DNA from: Nocardia stercoris
Lineage (GTDB): Bacteria > Actinomycetota > Actinomycetes > Mycobacteriales > Mycobacteriaceae
Assembly (NCBI RefSeq): GCF_003696265.1
Contig: NZ_RFFH01000001.1
Coordinates: 124,001 to 188,000, forward strand
Direction of reading: 5' to 3'
Length of the DNA: 64,000 bases
Shown: positions 42,294 to 51,587 of the stretch, one piece after another
Numbering within the stretch: position 1 is the first letter of the stretch
Layout: each line of letters opens with the position of its first letter
Program-made: the position numbers and the translations under genes
Notes under the pieces: generated by a model
Told to the model about the DNA's origin: nothing
Database searches by the model: none
What the model saw: the letters and a program-made list of their open reading frames with translations, nothing else

Positions 42294-43313
42294 TTATGCC
42301 GACACGAGATGCGTCGGTCCGCACACGGTCACGTGCACCGCGGCACCGGTGGCCGGCGGCACGGCGTCGGCGCAGGTGTAGGCGATGAGGGTGGGCGGCA
42401 GGCCGCTGCCCGGCTCCGGGGTGAGCTCCACCCGGTAGTCGTGGCCGCGGAACTGGCTGTGCCGCACGCGGTACGGGAGCGCGGTCACGCCCGCACCGGT
42501 GTCCAGGCGCAGCTGATGCGGACGCACCACGACCACCGCGGCATCGGGGACGGTGCCGGTCAGTGCCAGGGCGGCCCGGGTCGTGGCGTCCACCGGGATC
42601 AGATTCGCCTCGCCCAGCGTGCGGGCCACCTCGCCGTCGACGGGGAAGCGGAACAGCTCCTGCGGGGTACCGGTCTGCACGATCCGGCCCGCGCGCAGCA
42701 CCGCGATCCGGTCGGCGACCGCCAGCGCCTCCTCGACGTCGTGGGTCACCAGGATCGCGGTCGCCTTCGCGCGCCGCAGCAGATCGGCGACCTCGGTGCG
42801 CAAGTCCGTGCGCAACGCGGCGTCGAGGGCGGAGAACGGCTCGTCCAGCAACAGCAGCTCGGGAGCGGGGGCCAGGGCGCGCGCCAGCGCCACCCGCTGC
42901 TGCTGACCGCCCGACAGTTCGTGCGGGTGCCGGCTACCGAGCCCGGAAAGCCCGACCAGTTCCAGCATTTCGGCGACCCGCTCCCGGCGCTGCGCCCGCG
43001 GCACCCCGAAACCGATATTGGCCGCCGCGCTCAGGTGCGGGAACAGCGCGCCCTGCTGCGGCACGAAACCGATCCGGCGCTGTTCGGCGCGCACATGGGT
43101 ACGGTCGTCGTCGAGGACCCGGCCGCCCACCGCGACCGTGCCGCCGGTGGCCGGATGGAATCCCGCGATCACCCGCATCAGGGTCGACTTGCCGCACCCC
43201 GACGGTCCCAGCACACAGGCCAGGCTGCCGTCCTCGACCGCGAGGTCCACATCGTGCAGCACCGGTGTATGCCCGTGCCCCGCGGTCAGATTCGTGATGG
43301 ACACGCTCGTCAT
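42294..43313 (-). CDS. fbpC: Fe3+-type ABC transporter ATP-binding protein
   Basis: A 339-aa ATPase of the ferric-iron/polyamine (FbpC/AfuC) group. Walker A is GPSGCGKST (36-44), Q-loop FVPQQGALFPHL, signature LSGGQQQR, Walker B LLLLDEPFSALD and switch THDVEEA, with a C-terminal regulatory (TOBE-like) region with VVVRPHQLRL. ATG 43313 overlaps the permease stop as ATGA. It is last in an SBP-permease-ATPase operon behind an iron box. Symbol assigned by analogy; the ferric substrate rests on the regulatory site and operon type. Confidence 0.85.
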   Translation of the reverse strand: MTSVSITNLTAGHGHTPVLHDVDLAVEDGSLACVLGPSGCGKSTLMRVIAGFHPATGGTVAVGGRVLDDDRTHVRAEQRRIGFVPQQGALFPHLSAAANIGFGVPRAQRRERVAEMLELVGLSGLGSRHPHELSGGQQQRVALARALAPAPELLLLDEPFSALDAALRTDLRTEVADLLRRAKATAILVTHDVEEALAVADRIAVLRAGRIVQTGTPQELFRFPVDGEVARTLGEANLIPVDATTRAALALTGTVPDAAVVVVRPHQLRLDTGAGVTALPYRVRHSQFRGHDYRVELTPEPGSGLPPTLIAYTCADAVPPATGAAVHVTVCGPTHLVSA

Positions 43314-44884
43314 CGGGCGACCTTCCGTGCGGGAGACAAAGTGCGCGCGGCCACCATCAGCACCGTCGGGATCGACAGCGCGGTCATCAGCGCCGCGTAC
43401 GGTGCGGCGGCGCCCCACGCCAATCCGCTGGTGTAGACCCAGAACTGGGTGGCCAGGGTCTGAGTTCCGGTGGGCCGCAACAACAGTGTGGCGGTCAGCT
43501 CGGTGCTCGCGGTCAGCGCGACCATAGCGAAGGCCGCACCGAGCCCGGGCGCGATGAGCGGCAACGTGATTCGCGTCAGCACCCGCCACCACGGGGTGCC
43601 CAGCGAGCGCGCCACCTCCTCCACGCCCGGCGGGACCTGAGCCAGCCCGGCGCGAACGGCGGTGAGCGCCAACGGGAAGAACAACACCACGTACCCCGCC
43701 ACCAGCATCGGCGGCTGCTGGTACAGCGGCTGCGCGTACCGGATCCCGAAGTACACGATGGCCAGCGCCACCGCGATCCCCGGCAGCGCCCGGGTCAGGT
43801 AGGCGACCCGCTCCAGCACCCGCGACCATCGGTTGTCGCGCCGCCACGCGTACAGCGCCACCGGCAGCGCGGCGGCCGTCGCGGTCGCCGCCGCCGCGAG
43901 CGCGTACCCGACCGTGGTGGCGGCCTGCGACCAGATCGACGCGGCCGGCAGCGTACTGGAATTGCCACGCACCAGCCAATATCCGAGCGCGTACAGCGGC
44001 ACACCGACCGTGACGGCGACGACCGCGCCCAGCGCCGGCACGGCCAGCACCACGGCCGGGCCCAGCGGTACCGGCGCACCGCGGCGGGCGGTCGCCCCCG
44101 CGCTCACCGTCCGTGCCCGGCGCCCCACCCGGCCCTCCGCCGTGACCACGACCAGCGCGACCAACACCAGGATCATGGTCAGCACCCCGGCCGACGCGGT
44201 ATCGAACGCGGTGGCGTACTGGGTGTAGATCGCGGTCGCGAACGTGGTGAACCGCATCATGGCGAACGCGCCGTACTCACCGAGCACGTACAGCGAAACC
44301 AGCAGTGCCCCACCGGCGAGCGCCGGCCGGGTCAGCGGCAGCGTGACCCGCAACAGCGTCGACAGCCGGCCGTGACCGAGCGCGGCCGCGACCTCCTCGG
44401 CCGCGCCGTCGCTGCGGCGCAGCGCCGCCAGCACCGGCAGGAAAATCAGTGGGAACAGCGAGGATTCGACCAGCACCGCACCCCAGAAGCCGTGCACCGA
44501 GGGGAACAGCGACACCCAGCAGTAGCCGTGCACGAATTCCGGCACCGCCAGCGGCATGGTCAGCACCACGGTCCACAGCCGTTTCGCGGGCAGGTCGGTG
44601 CGCTCCACCAGCCAGGCGGCGCTGAACCCGATCACCGTGGTGACCAGCGTGACGACCAGGACCAGCGCGCCGGTGTGCCAGGCCAGCGTCGCCATCAGCG
44701 GCCGGTTCAGCAAGCGGTGCACGGTCTTCCCGCCGGCCCGCGACGCCTGCAGCGCGATGAACAGCAGCGGGGAGGTGACCAGGACAGCGATCAGCCCGGC
44801 ACCCACCCCGAGGGCGGATACCGGGCGGCGCATCCACCTCCGGATCGGGGCCGGCCGGGCCGGCCCCGCGACACCGAGCGTCAC
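43310..44884 (-). CDS. fbpB: Fe3+-type ABC transporter permease (fused two-domain)
   Basis: A 524-aa permease of the FbpB/SfuB class: two homologous six-helix halves on one chain, each with an EAA-type loop (AAEEVAAALGHGRLSTLLRV in the first half, VEEVARSLGTPWWRVLTRI in the second). It moves the metal or complex delivered by the binding protein. GTG 44884 overlaps the binding-protein stop as GTGA; longer frames upstream are shadows. It is coupled to the ATPase downstream. Confidence 0.87.
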   Translation of the reverse strand: MTLGVAGPARPAPIRRWMRRPVSALGVGAGLIAVLVTSPLLFIALQASRAGGKTVHRLLNRPLMATLAWHTGALVLVVTLVTTVIGFSAAWLVERTDLPAKRLWTVVLTMPLAVPEFVHGYCWVSLFPSVHGFWGAVLVESSLFPLIFLPVLAALRRSDGAAEEVAAALGHGRLSTLLRVTLPLTRPALAGGALLVSLYVLGEYGAFAMMRFTTFATAIYTQYATAFDTASAGVLTMILVLVALVVVTAEGRVGRRARTVSAGATARRGAPVPLGPAVVLAVPALGAVVAVTVGVPLYALGYWLVRGNSSTLPAASIWSQAATTVGYALAAAATATAAALPVALYAWRRDNRWSRVLERVAYLTRALPGIAVALAIVYFGIRYAQPLYQQPPMLVAGYVVLFFPLALTAVRAGLAQVPPGVEEVARSLGTPWWRVLTRITLPLIAPGLGAAFAMVALTASTELTATLLLRPTGTQTLATQFWVYTSGLAWGAAAPYAALMTALSIPTVLMVAARTLSPARKVAR

Positions 44885-45894
44885 GACAACAAACCGACGC
44901 CCTGCATCAGTTCGACGGCCTGGGTGCCGTCGCCGAGTTCGGCGGCCGAGACGATCGGGCCGGCGTCGCTCAGCGGCCGGGTCAGCCGGGTGTCGGTGAC
45001 CCCGGCCAGCAGCGGGTACTCGTAGCTCTCCGAGGTGGCGATGATCTGCTGGGCCGGCTGGGTCACCAGGTAGGCCAGCCATTTCTGCGCGGCGGGCTGA
45101 TGCTTGCTCGACGCCAGCACCGCGGCACCGGAGACGTCGACCAGTGCGCCGGGGTCGCCGGCCGGGAAGTAGGACAGCGCGCTGTGCAGCTTGCCGGCGC
45201 CCTTCTCGTCCTGCAGGCGGTACCAGTAGTAGTGGTCGACCACGCCACCGTCGATCTCACCGCGGTCGACGGCCGCGATCAGGTCCTCGTTGCTGTCGTA
45301 GATCTTGCCGTTGTCCTTGAGCGCCTGCAGCCAGGTCTTGGTGGCGTCGACGCCGACCTGGGTGATCATGCGGGTCACGATCGGCGCGAAGTCGGTCTCG
45401 CTGGGGGCGACGCCGAGGCGGCCCTTCCACGCGGGGGTGGCGAGGTCCTTGACCGACGCCGGGGTCTGGCCGGTGTGCACCTTGTCGGTGTTGTAGACGA
45501 AGGCCGAGGTGCGGGCCGAGACGCCCACCCAGTCGCCCTTGTCGGAGTTGGCCGCGGCGGGGACGGCGGCCAGGGTGGCGGCGTCGACCTGCGCCAGCTT
45601 GCCCTTGCCCTGCAGCAGGGTGAGGGCGGGCGGGTTCTCGGCGAAGTACACGTCGGCGGGGGTGGCGTCGCCTTCGGAGACGATCTGGTTGGCGAGTTCG
45701 CCTTCGTCGCCGGACCGCAGGTTGACCTTGACGCCGGTGCGCTCGGTGAAGTCCTTCACCAGCGCCGCGACGGTCTGCTCGTGCTGGCCGCTGTAGAGCG
45801 TGATTGAATTGGCGTCGTCACCGGAGGAACCGCATGCGGCGACTGTCAGGACTGTCGCTGCTACCGCGACGATCGCCGCCATCGACCTGTACAC
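44881..45894 (-). CDS. fbpA: Fe3+-type ABC substrate-binding lipoprotein
   Basis: A 337-aa lipoprotein of the ferric-binding (FbpA/FutA, class D) type. The signal ends with TVAACG. ITLYSGQHEQTVAALVKDFT starts the mature fold, with the ligand-site segments DVYFAENPPALTLL, WVGVSARTSAFVYN and VDHYYWYRLQDEKG; adjacent Tyr residues are typical iron ligands. GTG 45894 is chosen because GGAGG lies 6 nt upstream and the sequence then begins as a signal peptide; ATG 45882 is an alternative. It is the first gene of the operon and follows the iron box at 45940. Confidence 0.87.
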   Translation of the reverse strand: MYRSMAAIVAVAATVLTVAACGSSGDDANSITLYSGQHEQTVAALVKDFTERTGVKVNLRSGDEGELANQIVSEGDATPADVYFAENPPALTLLQGKGKLAQVDAATLAAVPAAANSDKGDWVGVSARTSAFVYNTDKVHTGQTPASVKDLATPAWKGRLGVAPSETDFAPIVTRMITQVGVDATKTWLQALKDNGKIYDSNEDLIAAVDRGEIDGGVVDHYYWYRLQDEKGAGKLHSALSYFPAGDPGALVDVSGAAVLASSKHQPAAQKWLAYLVTQPAQQIIATSESYEYPLLAGVTDTRLTRPLSDAGPIVSAAELGDGTQAVELMQGVGLLS

Positions 45895-45939
45895 GTTGTA
45901 CCTCCACCGCTCTGCTTCCGGCACCGTCGCCGCATGAGA

Positions 45940-45956
45940 AGGCTAGCATTACCTAA
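45940..45956 (-). promoter_or_regulatory. DtxR/IdeR-like iron box before the Fe3+ ABC operon
   Basis: On the - strand it reads TTAGGTAATGCTAGCCT, identical over 17 bp to part of the box at 38577-38593 before the lipoprotein-DyP operon. It lies 46 bp upstream of the binding-protein start. Shared exact sequence in two iron-related promoters supports a common iron regulator. Confidence 0.72.
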
Positions 45957-45983
45957 TCCAGGCGCAAGAGTGGCTGTGGTCAC

Positions 45984-46961
45984 TCACCGCTTCGTGACGA
46001 AACCCCGCTCGACCAGCCAGTCTCGCGCCACATCGGCGGGTTCGCGGCCCTCGACGTCGACCTGGCGGTTCATTTCGGTGACGGTCTCGTTGGTCAGCTC
46101 CGCGGTGACCGGGGCGAGTACCTGCGCCACCTGGGGGTGCGCACCGGCGAAATCGTCGCGCATGACCAGGGCCGCATTGTATTTCGGGAAGAAGCCGCGA
46201 TCGTCGTCGAGCAGCCGCAGGCCGAGCGCGGGGATCCGCCCGTCGGTGGCGGCGACCGAACCGAACCGGCACTGGGAGCCGTCGGCGACCGCGGTGTAGA
46301 CGATCGCGTCCTGCACCAGCTGCTTGTGGATCTGCGCGGCGTCGATGCCGTACCTGGCGGTCAAGCCCGGGAAACCGTCCTGGCGGACACTGAATTCGGT
46401 GCCCATACAGGTCGCCGCCGCGCCCGGATCGGCGGCGGCCAGTTTCGCGTAGTCCGAAATGGTTTGCACGCCGGTCTGTTTCGCGGTGTTCGCGCTGGTC
46501 GCCAGGGCGTAGGTGTCGTTCATCGGGGCCATGTCGGTCCACACCATGTGGTGCGCGGCCAGATCGGCGTCCCGGACGGCGGCGAACTGCTCGTCCGAAC
46601 CGGGGACCGGCTTCTCGTTGCCCAGGTAGTTCATCCAGCCGGTGCCGGTGTAGTCGAAGGCGACGTCGATCTGGCCGTGCAGCTGCGCGTCGCGCAGGCT
46701 GTTGGAGCCCTGGATATCGGTCAGGTCGCGGACGTGGGCACCGGCGGCGGACAGGGCGAACTCGATCAGGTACCCGAGCACGATCTCCTCGGTGAAGTCT
46801 TTGGAGCCCACCGTGATCACCACTCCGGACAGCTCCGGCACGGGCCGGATACTGCCGGGCCCGACCTGCAGCGGGACGGCATCGCCGGACTGCAGACCGC
46901 AGCCCGCGCCCAGCAGGGTCAGCACTGCCAGTGCCGCACAAGCGATCCGCCGCGCGTTCAT
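45984..46961 (-). CDS. Osmoprotectant ABC substrate-binding lipoprotein (OpuBC/ProX-like)
   Basis: A 325-aa lipoprotein, the last gene of a four-gene glycine-betaine/choline-type import operon. The lipobox is LLGAGC. The OpuAC-like fold shows ITVGSKDFTEEIVLGYLIEF, LHGQIDVAFDYTGTGWMNYLG and GLRLLDDDRGFFPKYNAALV. Aromatic residues (TGTGW, FFPKY) suit a cation-pi cage for quaternary amines. ATG 46961 overlaps the permease stop (ATGA). Confidence 0.88.
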   Translation of the reverse strand: MNARRIACAALAVLTLLGAGCGLQSGDAVPLQVGPGSIRPVPELSGVVITVGSKDFTEEIVLGYLIEFALSAAGAHVRDLTDIQGSNSLRDAQLHGQIDVAFDYTGTGWMNYLGNEKPVPGSDEQFAAVRDADLAAHHMVWTDMAPMNDTYALATSANTAKQTGVQTISDYAKLAAADPGAAATCMGTEFSVRQDGFPGLTARYGIDAAQIHKQLVQDAIVYTAVADGSQCRFGSVAATDGRIPALGLRLLDDDRGFFPKYNAALVMRDDFAGAHPQVAQVLAPVTAELTNETVTEMNRQVDVEGREPADVARDWLVERGFVTKR

Positions 46962-47866
46962 CGCAACCCCCGAGGTCCCAGGAAGCGTTCGGCGACCGCG
47001 CCCACCCAGTCGACCAGCAGGGCCAGCGCGACCGCCAGCCCGGCTCCGACCACCAGGGTCACGGTGTCGCGCAGTTTGTATCCGGTGTCGATCAGGATGC
47101 CCAGACCGCCGGCGCTGACCAGGAACGACAGCGTGGCGGTGCCGACCGCCAGGACCAGTGTGGTGCGCAGGCCCGCCAGGATGTAGGGAATCGCGAGCGG
47201 AAACTCGATGCGCCGCAACACTGTTGCCGCCGACATCCCCTGCCCGCGCCCGGCGTCGATCAGCGCCGGATCCACCTGCCGGAACCCGAGGATCGTATTG
47301 CGCAGCACCGGCAGCAACCCGTAGAAGGCGATGGGCGCCACCCCGATCCAGAAGCCGGTGGTCTTCGTCCACAGATAGAACAACACGATCAGCCCGATCG
47401 CCGGCGCCGCCGCCCCGAGATTCGCCAGGCCCAGGAACGCCGGCGAGAGCCAGCGGAATCTCCTGCGGCTCAACAGGGTTCCCAGCGGCACGGCCACCGC
47501 GACCACGATCGCCGCCACCGTCACGGTGATCACCACGTGCTGCCATGCGGCGTGCGCGATATTCGACCGGTTCAGGCTGGTCCGCTGGGTGACGGTCAGT
47601 GTGCGGTCGAACGCCCACCACAGCAGCGCCACGGTCAGCACGACCACCACCACGGGTTGCGCGACCAGCTGTATTCGCTCGGCACGAGCCGCCGGTCCAC
47701 GAGCGACCTGCTGCCCGACCGCCGGCGACGCACCCACCTCGGCCGCCGCGGACGGCTGCGTGGTCGTGGTGGCGGAGGTGGGCGTGATGCCTTCCCCCGC
47801 AACCGGATCGCCGTCGGGGGTCGCCCGCGCCGCGCGCCCGGTCTCCTCCGCGCCCGGGCCGCTCAC
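46958..47866 (-). CDS. Osmoprotectant ABC permease (OpuBD/ProZ-like)
   Basis: A 302-aa permease with an unusual hydrophilic N-terminal extension of about 60 residues rich in Ala, Thr and Pro, then six helices. The coupling loop is LIDAGRGQGMSAATVLRRIEFPLAIPYILAG. GTG 47866 overlaps the ATPase stop. It pairs with the second permease at 49010. Confidence 0.87.
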   Translation of the reverse strand: MSGPGAEETGRAARATPDGDPVAGEGITPTSATTTTQPSAAAEVGASPAVGQQVARGPAARAERIQLVAQPVVVVVLTVALLWWAFDRTLTVTQRTSLNRSNIAHAAWQHVVITVTVAAIVVAVAVPLGTLLSRRRFRWLSPAFLGLANLGAAAPAIGLIVLFYLWTKTTGFWIGVAPIAFYGLLPVLRNTILGFRQVDPALIDAGRGQGMSAATVLRRIEFPLAIPYILAGLRTTLVLAVGTATLSFLVSAGGLGILIDTGYKLRDTVTLVVGAGLAVALALLVDWVGAVAERFLGPRGLR

Positions 47867-49017
47867 GCCGGGGCGCCCGCGCCGGCCCGGACCTCCGCGA
47901 GATGCGCGATCAGGGTGTCGACGGTGATCAGCCCGGCGTACTCGCCGGCGGGGCCGGTGACCACGGCCCGCGCCGCCTGCCCGGTCAGCAGCGCCTCGAG
48001 CGCCTCCTGAAGGGTGGAGCGGTCGGATACGGTCTCGCGCACCGGATCACCCACCTCGGACAGCGAATCGGCGTGGGCGAGATGCTCTTTCGACACCCAG
48101 CGCAGCGGGCGCCGGTGGTCGTCCACGATCAGCGCCCAGGGCTGGGCGGGGTCGTCGAGGGCGGCGCGCACCGGTTCGACCGGTTCGTCGACAGCCGAGA
48201 CCGGGCAAGTGCCCAGCTCGACCTCGCCGACCCGGGTGAGGGTCAATTGCCGTACGCCCGCACCGGATCCGACGAATCCGGCCACGGTGTCGTCGGCGGG
48301 CGCGGCCAGGATCGCGCCGGGGGTGTCGTATTGCAGGATGCGGGACCGGTTGCCCAGCACCGCGATCCGGTCACCGAGCTTCACCGCTTCGGCGAAATCG
48401 TGGGTGACGAACACGATGGTCTTGCGCAGTTCCGCTTGCAGGCGCAGTAATTCGTCCTGCAGCAGGCCGCGGGTGATCGGGTCGACCGCGCCGAACGGCT
48501 CGTCCATGAGCAGCACCGGCGGATCGGCGGCCAGGGCGCGGGCGACCCCGACCCGTTGCTGCTGGCCGCCCGACAGCTGACGCGGATACCGGCCGCGGAA
48601 GGTGCCCGGATCCAGGCCGACCAGGGTCAGCATCTCGTCGACCCGGTCGGCGATCCGCTTGCGATCCCAGCCGAGCAAGCCGGGCACGGTCGCCACGTTC
48701 TTGGCCACGGTGAGATGCGGGAACAAGCCGCCCTGCTGCACCGAATAGCCGATCCCGCGGCGCAATCGGTCGGGGTCGACCCCGGCGGTGTCGTGGCCGT
48801 CGATGGTGATGGTGCCGGAACTCGGTTCGATCAGCCGGTTGATCATGCGCATCGTGGTGGTCTTGCCGCAGCCCGACGGACCGACCAGCACCACGACCTC
48901 GCCCGCCGGTATCTCCATCGACACCGCGTCGACGGCCGGATCGGCTTGTCCCGGATAGTGTTTGGTGACCGCGTCGAGCACGATCGACGTACCGGACACG
49001 CTGACGGTTTCACTCAC
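47863..49017 (-). CDS. Osmoprotectant ABC ATPase with CBS domains (OpuCA/ProV-like)
   Basis: A 384-aa ATPase. Walker A is GPSGCGKTT (46-54), the Q-loop is YSVQQGGLFPHL, the signature LSGGQQQR, Walker B VLLMDEPFGAVD and switch FVTHDFAEA. After about residue 265 there are two CBS-like segments (WALIVDDHRRPLRWVSKEHL; ARAVVTGPAGEYAGLITVDT), the ionic-strength sensor of this family. GTG 49017 overlaps the preceding permease by 8 nt. Confidence 0.9.
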   Translation of the reverse strand: MSETVSVSGTSIVLDAVTKHYPGQADPAVDAVSMEIPAGEVVVLVGPSGCGKTTTMRMINRLIEPSSGTITIDGHDTAGVDPDRLRRGIGYSVQQGGLFPHLTVAKNVATVPGLLGWDRKRIADRVDEMLTLVGLDPGTFRGRYPRQLSGGQQQRVGVARALAADPPVLLMDEPFGAVDPITRGLLQDELLRLQAELRKTIVFVTHDFAEAVKLGDRIAVLGNRSRILQYDTPGAILAAPADDTVAGFVGSGAGVRQLTLTRVGEVELGTCPVSAVDEPVEPVRAALDDPAQPWALIVDDHRRPLRWVSKEHLAHADSLSEVGDPVRETVSDRSTLQEALEALLTGQAARAVVTGPAGEYAGLITVDTLIAHLAEVRAGAGAPA

Positions 49018-49636
49018 GGATCCCCCTCGGTGTGGTGAGCCGGCCGATGAGCAGATAACAGGCGTCGAGCAGGAGCGCCCCCAGCACGACCAGTACCGTG
49101 CCGACCAGGGCCTGCGGGACCGCGTTGGGGCTGCCGAGCCGGGCCAGCCCGGAGAAGATGAGATTGCCCAGCCCGGGCCCCTTCGCGTAGGCGGCCAGGG
49201 CCAGGATGCCCATGGCGAGCTGGGTGCTGATCCGCATGCCGGTCAGGATGGCCGGCCAGGCCAGCGGCAGTTCGATGCGGGCCAGGACCCGCAGCCGATT
49301 CATGCCGACCCCGCGGGCGGCGTCGACGATCGCCGGATCGACGGCGTCCAAGCCGACGAGGGTGTTGCGTAGCACCGGCAGGATCGAATAGATGACCAGC
49401 GCGGTGATCGTCGGCGCCACCCCGAGTCCGAGCAGCGGGATCAGCAGCCCCAGCAGCGCGAACGAGGGCACGGTGAGCAGCGCGCCCGCCGCCGCGGTGG
49501 CCGCGGCCGAGCCGTAGGGACTGCGGTAGACCACGACTGCGATCAGCACCGCGAGCGCGGTGGCGATCAGTACGGCCTGTACCACCGCCGAGACGTGCAG
49601 GTAGGAGTCGACCAGCAGCTGGTGCCGCCGGTTCAC
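49010..49636 (-). CDS. Osmoprotectant ABC permease (OpuBB/ProW-like)
   Basis: A 208-aa permease, first gene of the operon. The coupling loop is IVDAARGVGMNRLRVLARIELPLAWPAILTG. GTG 49636 is the only standard start in frame and has no visible ribosome site. Codons upstream (LWRFIV) continue family-like sequence to an in-frame TGA but contain no ATG, GTG or TTG, so the N-terminus is uncertain and a non-standard start is possible. Confidence 0.85.
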   Translation of the reverse strand: MNRRHQLLVDSYLHVSAVVQAVLIATALAVLIAVVVYRSPYGSAAATAAAGALLTVPSFALLGLLIPLLGLGVAPTITALVIYSILPVLRNTLVGLDAVDPAIVDAARGVGMNRLRVLARIELPLAWPAILTGMRISTQLAMGILALAAYAKGPGLGNLIFSGLARLGSPNAVPQALVGTVLVVLGALLLDACYLLIGRLTTPRGIRE

Positions 49637-49857
49637 GATGAATCGCCACAGAGTGTCCAGTGCCCGGTCCTCTCGCCGCCCCGGCGTCGCCGGTGTGCCG
49701 AAACTCGGTCGTGCTCACTGCTGTTCAGTTCTACGCGCTTCGGGCGCGATCGGGTGCGGTAAATCGGCTGAACGGCACAATATTTCCGGCTGGACCGGTT
49801 CGGATCGGCGGGATTGCGACATCTGCTGTGCGGCTGTGTCATTTTCCCGCAAACGAA

Positions 49858-49893
49858 CTCGGGGCGGTGACCGGAATCGGTCACCGCCCCGAG
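49858..49893. terminator. Strong hairpin downstream of small secreted-protein gene
   Basis: CTCGGGGCGGTGACCG (49858-49873) pairs perfectly with CGGTCACCGCCCCGAG (49878-49893) around GAAT. It lies 16 bp after the stop of the 49910 gene on the - strand, upstream of the osmoprotectant operon. Confidence 0.8.
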
Positions 49894-49909
49894 GCGAGCT
49901 GCGCGTGAG

Positions 49910-50233
49910 TCAGCTGAAGGACTGCGGCAGGCCCGGGTCCACCGTCACGATGCCGATGGCGGCACCCAGCGCCGCGCCGCTGGAGACACCGACGCCGCTG
50001 CCGAGGAAGCCGAGCAGCGCGCCGATCAGCGCGTCGTTCTGCACGGTCGGGTTGTTCAGGTCGACCCGGGTCCGGTCGACGCCGCCCATGAGGTCCACGT
50101 CCTGGGCCGCGACCGGGGTCAGCGCGATACCGGTGGCCTCGGGGGTGGTGTCGGCGTGCGAGACACCGGCGCCGATGGTGGCCAGCGCACTCACGGTGAG
50201 CGCGGCCGTCGCAGTCCATTTACCAAGCTGCAT
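49910..50233 (-). CDS. Small secreted protein, unknown function
   Basis: A 107-aa exported protein with signal peptide MQLGKWTATAALTVSALATI then GAGVSHAD (cleavage near SHA-D). The mature ~80 residues contain LTPVAAQDVDLMGGVDRTRV and a C-terminal Gly/Ala-rich hydrophobic stretch (GALLGFLGSGVGVSSGAALG) that may insert in or near a membrane. I do not recognise the family. ATG 50233 follows GGAG. It is monocistronic with its own terminator. Confidence 0.68.
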   Translation of the reverse strand: MQLGKWTATAALTVSALATIGAGVSHADTTPEATGIALTPVAAQDVDLMGGVDRTRVDLNNPTVQNDALIGALLGFLGSGVGVSSGAALGAAIGIVTVDPGLPQSFS

Positions 50234-50333
50234 GTCGAAAACTCCTGTGTAGAAACTGGTTCGACAACACAATCACAGCAAACCCGGAAATTCACCCTTG
50301 GTCACCGGCGCAATTGCGCAGCGGTGAGACAAG

Positions 50334-51587
50334 TCACGCGGCGAGGGCCGACTCCGGTTGCCGTGCCGGTGCGGTGCGTGGCGCCACGAACAGGTACAGC
50401 GCGACCAGGACCACGCTCAGCCACACGTAGGTGTCACCCCACAGATGCTGGACCAGCGTCCAATGGAATTCGCGGTTGTCGTCGCCCGGCTCCCAGTTCT
50501 GGGGGCCGTAGACGAACACCCAGGCCGTGGCCGCGAGGACCGCGAACCAGATCAGCGCGGTCCGGCGCGGTAGCCGCACCGCCGTGCCGACTCCGGCCAG
50601 CAGGCCGGGCGCGATCCACACCCAGTGGTGCGACCAGGAGATCGGCGACACCAGCAGCGTGAACACCGCGTTGAACGACAGCGCCAAGGCCGGGTTGTCG
50701 ACCGCCTTGCGCATGGCCGCGGTCACCAGCACCAGCAACACCAGGCTCAGCACCGCCCACAGCGGCATGAAGGCCGGCTTGGGCACCTGGAACCGGGCCA
50801 GCACGGCCTGGATCGACTGGTTGGTGTGGAAGGCCGAACCGCTCAGGCCCGACACGTTGCCCATGCCGCCGAACCAGTACTTGGTCGACTCGCCGGGCAG
50901 GATCGCGTACGCCACGCCGGTGGCGACCGCGCCGGTGACCGCCGCGGTGATCGCGGCCCGGTAGTCGCGGCGGATCAGGAAGAACAGCACGAACGCCGCC
51001 GGGGTCAGCTTGATGGCCGCGGCGATCCCGATCCCGATTCCGCGGTAGCGAGGTGGCAGCGCCAGGCAGTCGACGGCCACCAGCACCATCAGCAGGATGT
51101 TGACCTGCCCGAAGTCGAGTGTGGAATGGATCGGTTCCAGCAGCAGGGCCAGCGGCACCGCGCACGCGGTCGCCCACAGCGCCAGTTCGGTGCGGCCGGA
51201 CCAGAGCCGGCGGGCGGCGACGAACAGCGTCCCGGCCAGCGCCGCCACCGACAGCGCGAAGAAGGCCATGGCCGCCGAATGCCAGGGCAGCAGCACGATC
51301 GGCCCGAGGGCCAGCGCCGCGAACGGCGGATAGATGAACGGCAGCCCGATCCCGACCGTCGTCTTGGGCAGCTGACCGTACATGTCGGCGCCGTGCCACA
51401 TGGCCTGCACACCGAGCCGGTACACCTGCAGGTCGATGAACTCCCGCTTGATCGGCTGCAGCGGCCAGCTGGGGTGGCGTAGCCAAAAGACGCACACCAC
51501 CGTCAGCGCCACCGGAATCAGCCACAGCAGGCGGGCGAAGGGAGTGGGTGCGGACTTCGACCGAACGAGACTGGACACACTAACCAT
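50334..51587 (-). CDS. GT87-type mannosyltransferase (DUF2029)
   Basis: A 417-aa multi-pass membrane glycosyltransferase of the GT87/DUF2029 group, using polyprenyl-phosphate mannose to build lipomannan or PIM-type glycolipids in mycolic-acid actinobacteria. Visible landmarks are EFIDLQVYRLGVQAMWHGADMYG (acidic loop after the first helix), FIYPPFAALALGP, LEPIHSTLDFGQVNILLM and the late VSPISWSHHWVW motif. ATG 51587 begins near the first helix; ATG 51638 is the main alternative. Confidence 0.83.
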   Translation of the reverse strand: MVSVSSLVRSKSAPTPFARLLWLIPVALTVVCVFWLRHPSWPLQPIKREFIDLQVYRLGVQAMWHGADMYGQLPKTTVGIGLPFIYPPFAALALGPIVLLPWHSAAMAFFALSVAALAGTLFVAARRLWSGRTELALWATACAVPLALLLEPIHSTLDFGQVNILLMVLVAVDCLALPPRYRGIGIGIAAAIKLTPAAFVLFFLIRRDYRAAITAAVTGAVATGVAYAILPGESTKYWFGGMGNVSGLSGSAFHTNQSIQAVLARFQVPKPAFMPLWAVLSLVLLVLVTAAMRKAVDNPALALSFNAVFTLLVSPISWSHHWVWIAPGLLAGVGTAVRLPRRTALIWFAVLAATAWVFVYGPQNWEPGDDNREFHWTLVQHLWGDTYVWLSVVLVALYLFVAPRTAPARQPESALAA

